Source: Chrysomallon squamiferum (taxonomy: Eukaryota > Mollusca > Gastropoda > Neomphalida > Peltospiridae). Taken from it: DNA of 17,500 bases. Shown one piece after another: positions 10,251-17,500 of this stretch; the first letter of the stretch is position 1; each line of letters opens with the position of its first letter. The notes beneath the pieces are model-generated. The model had not been told where the DNA came from. It saw only the letters and a list, made by a program, of their open reading frames with translations, and did not search any database. Position numbers and translations under genes: made by a program. The stretch covers positions 16,045,128 through 16,062,627 of the forward strand of contig CM022677.1 in the NCBI GenBank assembly GCA_012295275.1, in the 5' to 3' direction.

Positions 10251-10260
10251 GCAAACCATA

Positions 10261-10530
10261 CTGACTTTGTCCTTGACTCACTGACTGATCAGCCTCTTTA
10301 ATGACGCTGCATGACTGACTATGACTATGATACTGACTGACTGACTGACTGATGTGACTGATTGACTATGACTATAATACTGACTGACTGACTGACTATG
10401 ACTATGAGACTGACTGACTAACTGACTGACTGACTTAATGACCCACTGACTGACACATTCAACGTCTTACTGATTCATCGACTATAATAAAATCGTCTGA
10501 CTGTTCATGAGACTGACAAATTCATGACGC
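10261..10530. repeat. CTGA-based satellite, right arm
   Basis: Continuation of the degenerate CTGA/GACT array, with repeated GACTATGACTAT modules interspersed. It lacks the 28-bp motif family of the left arm. It fades into unique sequence after about 10530. Confidence 0.88.
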
Positions 10531-11100
10531 ACCTACGTAATAAACGACTGAGTTATTTTGAAACCGAGGATAAAGAAGACCTTGAAATTCCACATTCAAA
10601 AATCAAAAAAAATTAGCCGAATGTTAATTAACACCATTGATTCTTAGATTACAAATTATTCCTTTATAGATAACAGCTTTCTGCTTAAACCAAATCAAGC
10701 TCAAACGAAGAGAGTGCATCGCAGTCCAGGTTTCCTTTCAAAACTAACCTAATAGAAAAAAAAATTTCATGGCCGGATGACCGAAATCTAAATTGACGGT
10801 CGGGGTGATGGCCTCGAGGTAATGCTGTTTTAATGGGCTTTGTTATAACGTAATGAAATTCCTGGAAAAGGTGCGGAATTGGCTGTTAGCCTCTGGTTGT
10901 GGAAATTACGCCAGTTGTAAATAACCGTTTGGTTTGTTTCCTTTGAAAAGAGCCAGTCGACTGGTCAAGTGGTTATTTCGTGCGGAAACAAAAGAAGAAG
11001 ACCTTCTATTTATATTGCGTTGCGTTTGCGAGTGAAAGACTGTTTCACACTAGAGCTTCGTCTGTTTCTGGTTTCTGGTTTTTGTTGTTGGTTCTGTTTT
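10531..11100. other. Unique DNA, no gene recognised
   Basis: About 570 bp of ordinary-complexity DNA with balanced composition around 10780-10960. It contains a perfect 12-bp palindrome CCAGTCGACTGG at 10953-10964. No coding frame with family features was found before the AGT array. Confidence 0.5.
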
Positions 11101-11510
11101 AGTAGTATCAGTAGAATTAGTAACAGTAGTAGCTGTAGTAGTAGTAGTAACAGTAGTGGTAGTAATAGTAGCAGTAGTAGTAGTAATAACAGTAGTGGTA
11201 GTAGCAGCAGTAGCAGTAGTAGTAGTAGTAGCAGCAGTAGTAGTATTAGTAGCTGTAGTAGTAGTAACAGCGAAGTAGAAGTAGTAGGTAGTAGTAGTAG
11301 TAGTAGTAGCTGTAGCGTAGCAGTAGTAGTAACAGTAGTAGCAGCGGTAGCAGTAGTAGTCGTAGTGGTAGTGGTGGCGGTAGCAGACGTAGTCGTAGTA
11401 GGACAGTAATAGTGGTATTAGTGGTGATAGTACTAATAGTAATTGTAGCAGTAATAGTAGCAGTAGTAGCAGGGGAGTAACAGTAGTAGTTATAGAAGTA
11501 GTAATGTATG
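11101..11510. repeat. Degenerate AGT trinucleotide array 2
   Basis: About 410 bp of AGT-phased DNA with AGC, AAC, GGT and CGT variants. Frames over it are poly-S then poly-V because of phase changes; a 146-residue frame starting upstream at 10969 enters the array and ends within it. I do not call that a gene because its non-repeat part has no recognisable feature. Confidence 0.92.
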
Positions 11511-11690
11511 TCGGACGTTCTATTTGTATTTTTGTCCATCCATTCGTCCATCAATTCGTCTGTCTGTCTATATGTCTGTATATCTGTATACTATGTCAGT
11601 CTCTCCGCTGTCTTTGTGTCTGTATGTATGTCTGTCTGTCTTCTGTTTACCTATTTCTGTGTCTCGCTATCCCTCTTTCAATATGTACAA
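11511..11690. repeat. Degenerate TCCA/TCTG/TATG tetranucleotide array
   Basis: 4-bp phased TCCATCCA, then TCTGTCTG/TATGTCTG units, decaying by about 11690. Open frames in all three phases confirm the tetranucleotide nature (stop-poor repeat). Confidence 0.82.
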
Positions 11691-12325
11691 TAAACAAAAT
11701 TATTGGTGAATAAAGTACAAAATAATTAAAACATACGGCAGAGGCAGTCTAGGGAACATAACTCTAAACGATTATTAATTCACCCGCAGTATTTTACAAG
11801 TGAGATGTAATTTCAATAAGACAAGTAAAACGACTTTGTATCAAAGCAGACGATAAATAAATAAAATCGATCGCGTGCTTGTTGGCGCCAAAAAAATGAT
11901 AGACGTAGTTTCGTATCACCCATCACATCGCTGAAGATTACTCCTAAATTTGAAATATACACGTAATTAGGATAGTCTAAAAATAGTAGCTCAGTACATG
12001 TAGACTTTAACGTTTGCGTAGGAGTCAAAAAAAATTATCCGTGGCTTTTGCTTTATGTTTCGACAGCTTTCTAGCTACTGACGGCGGTTATAAAATGAAG
12101 AATAGTTGGATGCAGTTGTAATTGCACCCTTCGAGAGCAATGCTGGAATTAAAATCGTTTATTTCTGAATTATTTGTATGGAACCATAGGCTTCGAACGT
12201 TTGTTAATAATAAAGTATGGCCATACAGTTAAAAAGCTTGTAAAGATGCGAAGAGGATGACATTTTCTCGTTTTTTAACGAGCATGTGGTCTCAAAACTA
12301 CAAAATTGCTTTGTCGACCGTGCCT
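11691..12325. other. Unique DNA with two short palindromes, no gene recognised
   Basis: About 635 bp of non-repetitive DNA. A 71-residue minus-strand frame (11813-12028) has normal amino-acid variety but no domain I recognise and no splice or start context to back it. Palindromes TTGGCGCCAA (11882-11891) and GTATGGCCATAC (12215-12226) are present. Confidence 0.5.
11882..11892 (-). promoter_or_regulatory. E2F-like site in a palindrome
   Basis: The minus strand reads TTTGGCGC, an exact match to the E2F consensus TTTSGCGC, within the perfect palindrome TTGGCGCCAA. An isolated site of this length is weak evidence for regulation. Confidence 0.25.
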
Positions 12326-12327
12326 AC

Positions 12328-12390
12328 ACATTCATTCATCCATCCATTCATTCTTCTGTCCATCCATCCATCCATCCATCTTTCCATATT
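12328..12390. repeat. CATT/CATC tetranucleotide array
   Basis: CATT then CATC units, with a (CATC)5 core near 12360-12380. Frames rich in S, I, H and P on + are its translation. Confidence 0.9.
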
Positions 12391-12543
12391 TATTGTGTTA
12401 CTGCTACTGTCGTTCATCTTTTTCTTATCGTCATCATCACTGTTTTTGTAATCGCTGCTGTTGTTTAATGAGTGCGTCAGTGATTATTGTATTTGTGTTT
12501 TACCTTTGAAATGATATGATAAAATAATAAAAGAAATAAAATA

Positions 12544-12766
<223 letters not shown>

Positions 12767-12831
<65 letters not shown>
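12767..12831. repeat. (CT)n microsatellite
   Basis: A CT run of about 65 bp with one TTT interruption near 12776-12778. It is followed by C/T-rich decay to about 12890. Confidence 0.96.
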
Positions 12832-12833
<2 letters not shown>

Positions 12834-12999
12834 GCCAGTCTGTCTTTCTTGCTCTCTTTCTTTCATTCTTTTCTCATTTTCTGTCTTTGTCTCCATATGA
12901 TGGTACAACTACGATTACCAAAGGATCATTAATATTGTCATTTATTACTTCGCTTGCTAGTTTTTATTGCTTGTCTATAACCATACGAAGATATTCTGA

Positions 13000-13140
13000 A
13001 CATGAACATGGCCTAGTCTTGCAGACGAACCAGTGTAAAGGTTAATTCAGGCAATCATCAGGTCACTGGGTTCAAATCCCGGCAGCGAACCTAATTTGGT
13101 GTCAGTAGAAATCAGGGGTGAAATGCTGCAAACTGTAGGT
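13000..13140 (+). repeat. tRNA-derived SINE-like fragment
   Basis: TGGCCTAGTCTT at 13009-13020 resembles a pol III A box (TGGCNNAGTNGG). GGTTCAAATCC at 13069-13079 is a perfect B box, sitting in a T-arm with stem CTGGG, 7-nt loop TTCAAAT and stem CCCGG (13066-13082). A to B spacing (60 bp start to start) is a little longer than in a normal tRNA and the acceptor stem is not closed, so it is not a functional tRNA. The 3' end and tail are not defined. Cephalopod genomes are known to carry tRNA-derived SINEs; assignment to a named family is not attempted. Confidence 0.55.
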
Positions 13141-13204
13141 AGTACTTTATCATTAGTTTTACAAACAGTGCGTGTGAAAAGAATAATATGACGTGTATAT
13201 GGAT

Positions 13205-13720
13205 GACGCTGGTGTGATTAAAGCAACTACTACTACAACAACTGCACCAAGAACACCAGTAACAATATTAGAGCTAGTGGTAGCAGCGGTAGTGTTAATA
13301 TTAGTATTAGAAGAATATTTAGTGGTAGTAGTAACAGTAGTGTTGGTATTAACATTAGTAGTAATAGTAGTGGTATAATAGTAAATGAAGTATTAATATT
13401 GATAGTAATAGTAATAGTAGTGCTAGTAATAGTGATTGAACTATTAGTATTAATAGTAATAATAACAGTAGTGGTAGTTGTAGTAACTGAAGTATTAGTG
13501 TTAATCATAATAGTAATGGTAGAGATAGTAGTAATATTTGAAGTATTAGTATTGACAGTAATAGTAGTAGTAGTGGTAGTAGTAATGGTAAAAGTAGAAA
13601 AATAGTAGAAAAATGATATCAACTGTTTTGATAGTAATTGAGGTCGTAGTAGCAGCAATAGTAGTAACAGTAGTAGTGGTAATAGTAATAGTAGTAGAAC
13701 TAGGAGTGCCAGCAACATCA
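13205..13720. repeat. Degenerate AGT trinucleotide array 3
   Basis: About 515 bp of AGT-phased DNA with many ATT, AAT and GGT variants. It encloses the 51-bp higher-order block at 13387-13590. Poly-V/I/L frames on + and poly-T/I frames on - derive from it. Confidence 0.92.
13387..13590 (+). repeat. Four 51-bp higher-order units in AGT array 3
   Basis: Units start at 13387, 13438, 13489 and 13540, each exactly 51 bp, each opening GAA(G/C)TATTA followed by AGT/AAT triplets. A shorter degenerate unit seems to precede at about 13344, and the next start at 13591 is decayed. Because 51 is a multiple of 3 the triplet phase is kept. Confidence 0.85.
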
Positions 13721-13745
13721 GTAATTATGTTAATTGTCGTTATGT

Positions 13746-14236
13746 CGTTATGTTAGTAACTTACTTACTATTATTATTACTACTAGTGACTGTAGTAATA
13801 ACAGTAGCAGCAATAGTAGTAGTAACTGTAGTAGTGGTGGTGATAGTGATAGCAGTAACTGTAGTAGTAATGACAGTAGCAGTAATACTATTAGTAATAG
13901 TAACAGTAGTAGTTCTAATAATAGTAACAGTAATGATAGTAACAGTAATGATAGCAACAGTAAAATAATAGTAGCAATAGTACTAGAACTATTAGTAGTA
14001 GTTGCAATATTAGTAGTTGTAGTAATAATAGTTGCAACAGTATCAATAGAAGTAGCAGTAATAGAAGTAATAGTAATAGTAATAGCAAATAATAGCAGCA
14101 GCAATATTACTAGAAATATTAGTAGTAGTAGTAGTAGTAATAGTAGTTGTAATATTAGTAGTAGTAATAATAGTAGCAACAGTAGTACTAGATGAGGTAA
14201 TAACCGAAGTAATAGTAATAGTAATAGCAAATAATA
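13746..14236. repeat. Degenerate AGT trinucleotide array 4
   Basis: About 490 bp of AGT-phased DNA with AGC, AAC, AAT, GAT variants, separated from array 3 by only about 25 bp. S/N-rich and V-rich frames on + and L-rich frames on - derive from it. Its second half contains a ~140-bp duplication. Confidence 0.92.
13964..14236 (+). repeat. Tandem duplication inside AGT array 4
   Basis: Copy 1 (about 13964-14094) and copy 2 (about 14088-14236) share an ordered set of landmarks. They are TACTAGAA followed by ATTAGTAGTAG (13981/14108), GTTG(C/T)AATATTAGTAGT (14001/14146) and a 31-bp exact match from GAAGTAATAGT to GCAAATAATA (14064-14094 and 14206-14236). Copy 2 has an extra AGT expansion after its first landmark. 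Confidence 0.78.
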
Positions 14237-14660
14237 AAAACAAACAATTTCAAAGTTTCTACTAATTAAACAAACGTATTTCTTAGGAGTTTCGTCTTAG
14301 ATCTATAACTCTCTATTAATAAAAAAAGAAAAAAAAAAACCAGGAAAGTTTATAAGAAATTCGCAGACAGTCCTGTGATTCCAGATTGTGCTACGATTAG
14401 TCTGCACTTGACAGAAAAGGTTTAAAAATAATTAATGTTTTTTTTTTTTTTTTTTTTTTGTTATTGGCAGGTTGCACAAATTTGATGATATAATTTTTCT
14501 TTTTCTTTTTTTCTTTACGGACAGTAATGTCAGTATGGTAGAATGAGAAAAAAAAAAAGAAAGAAGAAGAAAAAGTTATGAAAGAAATCAAATATGAATT
14601 TTTTTTTTATCAGAGATCTCACTATTCAGAAGACATAATGAAAATCCGTTCATTTTATTA
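14237..14660. other. AT-rich DNA with homopolymer tracts, no gene seen
   Basis: Contains an A run near 14322-14340, a T run at 14438-14459, T-rich 14495-14513 and A-rich 14548-14575. No recognisable gene or element. Confidence 0.55.
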
Positions 14661-15152
<492 letters not shown>

Positions 15153-15488
15153 CATATAAAAATTAAATTTCATCTTGAACTTTATACTGAAAATCGCACA
15201 TCTCAACGTTATCCATTGGCTGTTCGCTTTTGCAGCTTACCAGAGTAAAAGTGTACAGTCAGAAATTGTAAAAAGAAATTTAATCTCGGAAGATATCAGA
15301 TAACTTAAGCAAAATTCAGACAGTTTCTACATTGTTAATAAGCCATAATTCATCGAACTCCAGAGTCATTAAACTTGGCTTTCAGTCAGAAGCTGCTAAA
15401 GGTGCTGTCACACTAGACAATTTCTGATGCAACGTGCAGAGATGCATGTGGATAAACTGACTAATAGACTAAAGAGATGACTTGTTAG
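15153..15488. other. Unique DNA, no gene recognised
   Basis: About 335 bp of ordinary-complexity sequence between two large SSR regions. I recognise no exon, RNA gene or transposon end in it. Confidence 0.5.
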
Positions 15489-15518
15489 GTGTGTGTGTGT
15501 GTGTCTATATATATATGT

Positions 15519-15553
<35 letters not shown>

Positions 15554-15960
15554 TAGATACAGATATAGATATAAATAGATACAGATAGATAAATAGAAAA
15601 ATAGCTAGATAACTTGACAGTGAAAAGACAGATATATCGTCATAGACTGATAGATATATAGATTAGGTAGATAGAAATATAGGTTGATAGACTGAGAGAA
15701 AGATACACAGATGATAGATGGATTGAAGGATGGACTGATAAATAGGTAACAAGACAGACAGATAGAAAGACATATAGATAGATGGTTAGACAGACAGACA
15801 CTGGAAAGGATGGATAGAGTGATAGATATATAGATGAGATAGATAGAAAGATAGATGTAGTTTACAGATTACACACACAGATAAAGGATAGATGGACAGA
15901 CAGAAAGAGAGAGGCAAACAAAGAATAAAGAATAAATAGACAGACAGAAAGATAAAATAG
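15489..15960. repeat. GT-TA-GATA array grading into GATA/GACA/GAAA
   Basis: GT (15489-15504), TA (15505-15520), pure (AGAT) (15521-15552), then about 400 bp of 4-bp phased but strongly mutated GATA, GACA, GATG and GAAA units. The gradient suggests an old array with one recently expanded end at the left. Confidence 0.9.
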
Positions 15961-16012
15961 AAACAGAAATATTTTAATAAAAAGATTGATTAAGATAAAA
16001 TAGAAACATTAA

Positions 16013-16014
<2 letters not shown>

Positions 16015-16049
<35 letters not shown>
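16015..16049. repeat. (ATT)n microsatellite
   Basis: A pure ATT run of about 35 bp ending in TATATATAT. Confidence 0.94.
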
Positions 16050-16055
<6 letters not shown>

Positions 16056-16610
16056 TGTATTGAACTATTTTATATCAGAAATATATCATTAGCCGTAATA
16101 ATGGTAAAAAGTACTTTTTATATTACTCCTGTGTTGTTTTTGTTGTTTTTTTCTTCTTCTTTTTGTTTCTTCTTTTTATTTTTTTTTTTTTTTTTTTTTT
16201 TTCTGTAGCCGTAAGGTACGTCTGAATAAAACTAATTTAAAAAAATGAAGTAAATATAGTAATTTAGGAAAATATCTGATGTTACCATAGTAAAGCTATT
16301 AACAATTAATATAACTAGAAAAATACGAAAAATAAAGAAAAATAAAAAATACAAAAATAATGAGAACAAAAGAAACAAAAATAGATTTGAACTTTTATTA
16401 AGTCGATGAGTAATTATATTAAAAAAGTACGAATAGAAATAAAAGAGAAATAAAAGTTCGTGGAAAAAGAAAGAAAAGACAAACAACTAAAATAACAACA
16501 AAAAAAGAAAAAAAGAAAAATGAAAAATAATAAGCATTAGATTCTAGTCTCATATCTTATTCTATAACAGCAGAGGTGAATAACACAGAACATCGTCTGA
16601 AATTAAAACT
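16050..16610. other. AT-rich DNA with T and A-rich tracts, no gene seen
   Basis: Includes T-rich sequence ending in a T run (16179-16202) and an A-rich, purine-biased stretch (about 16310-16530). An 84-residue minus-strand frame (16232-16486) is F/L/I-rich purely from base composition. No gene is recognised. Confidence 0.55.
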
Positions 16611-16670
16611 TTCGAGCTGTGGCTGGAACGGAACATACTGCAAAGTCTCCACTGAAGAGTATCGATCCAC
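16611..16670 (+). repeat. ~60-bp direct duplication, copy 1
   Basis: TTCGAGCTGTGGCTGGAACG, then a variable middle, then ACTGAAGAG and ATCGATC. It is paired with copy 2 about 137 bp downstream. Confidence 0.75.
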
Positions 16671-16747
16671 ATACTACAATTATCATCATTATTATAAACA
16701 CTTTTTAATAAACATGAAAGTTCATATTTACTTTCTTTCATCAATCC

Positions 16748-16808
16748 TTCGAGTTGTAGCTGGAACGGGATATGCCAGAAAAAAAACGTACTGAAGAGAA
16801 TTGATCAT
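16748..16808 (+). repeat. ~60-bp direct duplication, copy 2
   Basis: TTCGAGTTGTAGCTGGAACG, then a variable middle with an A run, then ACTGAAGAG and TTGATCAT. Order and spacing of landmarks match copy 1. Open frames spanning the two copies have no domain. Confidence 0.75.
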
Positions 16809-16937
16809 AACGTCCATCGAGTCAGTGCTTTATACAGAGAATTGTGTGTTGGGAAAATTAAATATTTAAAAACAAATTCTTCACGGAATAATGTGAGTCA
16901 TTTTTACTGTTGTAGTCTTGAATGTACATTGTCGTTG

Positions 16938-17500
16938 CTGAATATACGTTTTCTACTGAATATCACGTTTTCTACTGAATATCACGTTTGCTACTGAATT
17001 TCACGTTTTCAGATGAATGTCACGCTTTTTACTGAATATCACGTTTTCTTCTGAATATCACGCTTTCTGCTGAATATCACGTTTTCTTCTGAATATCACG
17101 TTTTCTTCTGAATATCACGTTTTTTATTGAATATCTATCTTTTTATTGATTATCACGTTTTCTCCTGGATATCACCCTTTCTTCTGAATATCACGTTTTC
17201 TTCTGAATATCACGCTTTCTGCTGAATATCACGATTTTTACTGAAAATCACGTGTTCTGCTCAATATCACGATTTCTTCTGAATATCACGCTTTCTGCTG
17301 AATATCACGATTTCTGCTGAAAATCACGTGTTCTGCTCAATATCACGATTTCTTCTGAATATCACGCTTTTTGCTCAATATCACGATTTCTTCTGAATAT
17401 CACGCTTTCTACTCAACCTCACGCTTTCGGCTTTCTACTCAATAAAACGATTCAGCTGATTATCACGATCTGTACTCAGTAACACCATTTCTTCTAGATA
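16938..17500 (+). repeat. 19-bp minisatellite, runs off the window
   Basis: Tandem units of the type CTGAATATCACGTTTTCTT, with an exact 19-bp period over most of the block (for example CACG at 17040, 17059 and 17078). Roughly 29 units lie in the window, and divergence rises at the right-hand end (after about 17400). Common variants are CACGCTTTCTG, CACGATTTCTT and CACGTGTTCTG. It is not trinucleotide-phased. Confidence 0.93.
17211..17362 (+). repeat. 76-bp higher-order unit, two copies
   Basis: Four successive 19-bp variants (CACGCTTTCTG, CACGATTT, CACGTGTTCTG, CACGATTTCTT) recur in the same order at 17211-17286 and 17287-17362, each exactly 76 bp. A two-monomer partial copy follows at 17363-17400. 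The third monomer carries a perfect CACGTG E-box (17249-17254 and 17325-17330). Confidence 0.85.

Larger units (their letters stand above)
9483..10260. mobile_element. Probable non-autonomous hAT-type DNA transposon
   Basis: A 778-bp element inserted in the CTGA satellite. The left end begins TAGGGGTCCGAAAACCGG and the right end, reverse-complemented, begins TATGGTTTGCAAATTACCG; these are imperfect terminal inverted repeats of the hAT style. A 13-bp perfect subterminal inverted pair lies at 9549-9561 (CAATACCGGTTTT) and 10166-10178. Candidate 8-bp target copies CTGACTAT (9475-9482) and CTGACTTT (10261-10268) match at 7 of 8 positions, although the target is itself repetitive. ACCGGT-rich subterminal motifs are typical of invertebrate hAT elements as I recall them. 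No transposase frame is present, so it would depend on an autonomous relative. Other superfamilies with 8-bp duplications remain possible. Confidence 0.68.

Noticed and set aside
10015-10281. 88-residue minus-strand frame over the right end of the transposon, considered as transposase remnant
   Set aside because: It crosses the element boundary into the satellite and shows no hAT transposase motif such as the dimerisation region or a BED zinc finger.
10969-11409. 146-residue frame with a non-repeat start and a serine/valine repeat tail
   Set aside because: The roughly 45-residue start has no recognised motif, and the rest is the AGT array with a phase change from S to V. It is not enough for a gene call.
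11813-12028. 71-residue minus-strand frame of normal composition
   Set aside because: It is the least repeat-like frame in the window, but short, with no recognisable family and no splice or promoter support.
13009-13090. Functional tRNA gene
   Set aside because: A and B boxes are present, but spacing is long and neither an acceptor stem nor a clear anticodon arm can be paired.
13233-14230. Several 150-161-residue frames (poly-L/T on -, poly-S/V on +)
   Set aside because: AGT-phased repeats lack stops in several phases on both strands. Frames in overlapping opposite phases and one-residue-type composition show repeat translation.
16562-16794. Overlapping 60- and 72-residue frames on opposite strands across the ~60-bp duplication
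   Set aside because: Neither has a recognisable domain, and the duplicated DNA is not kept in one consistent reading frame between copies.
16938-17500. CRISPR array (regular short repeats)
   Set aside because: The 19-bp units are directly tandem without unique spacers, in a eukaryotic repeat context; this is a minisatellite.

Overview
The window is AT-rich, gene-free repeat DNA, most likely intergenic or intronic sequence of a large animal genome. It is packed with simple sequence repeats (SSRs): pure TA, AG/CT, GT, ATT, TTTA and GATA runs, plus long degenerate AGT, GAT, CTGA and TCTG/TCTA arrays. It also holds tRNA-derived (SINE-like) fragments and a probable non-autonomous hAT-type DNA transposon. 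This texture resembles a cephalopod mollusc such as an octopus. That assignment is inference from repeat style; no gene here proves it. I found no protein-coding gene that I can defend. Every longer open frame either lies in a repeat (poly-L, poly-S, poly-V, RE/SL, TH/CV, YI translations) or is a short frame without family features. No structural RNA gene, CRISPR array or bacterial-type signal is visible.

Layout. 1-3000: AT-rich background with TA, ATT and TTTA runs. 3005-4051: degenerate tetranucleotide DNA, then a purine-rich stretch, then an A/T composite tract that looks internally duplicated. 4175-6516: (AG)43, a short unique segment with two CRE-type octamers, (AT)27, a degenerate AGT array, a 22-bp palindrome, a GT-CT-GT compound array and another CRE palindrome. 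6517-7380: T-rich + strand. 7389-8380: GATA/AG arrays, and a GAT array built of ~51-54-bp units. 8381-9070: the most complex, CpG-containing sequence, without a recognised gene.

9070-10530 is the most structured part. A CTGA-based satellite, including a 28-bp motif family, is interrupted at 9483-10260 by an element with TIR-like ends, a 13-bp perfect subterminal inverted repeat, 26-bp subterminal repeats and a 7/8 matching 8-bp target duplication. The element itself carries a tRNA T-arm-like segment.

11101-14236 has three degenerate AGT arrays, one containing four 51-bp units and one containing a ~140-bp duplication, plus a CT array whose flank was duplicated and a second tRNA-derived fragment. 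14661-15960 is CA/TA/GTAT and GATA/GACA DNA. The window ends in a 19-bp minisatellite (16938 to the edge) with a 76-bp higher-order unit.

Nothing here forms a working gene system. The value of the window lies in repeat evolution: nested insertion, higher-order repeats emerging from SSRs, and duplication of SSRs together with their flanks.
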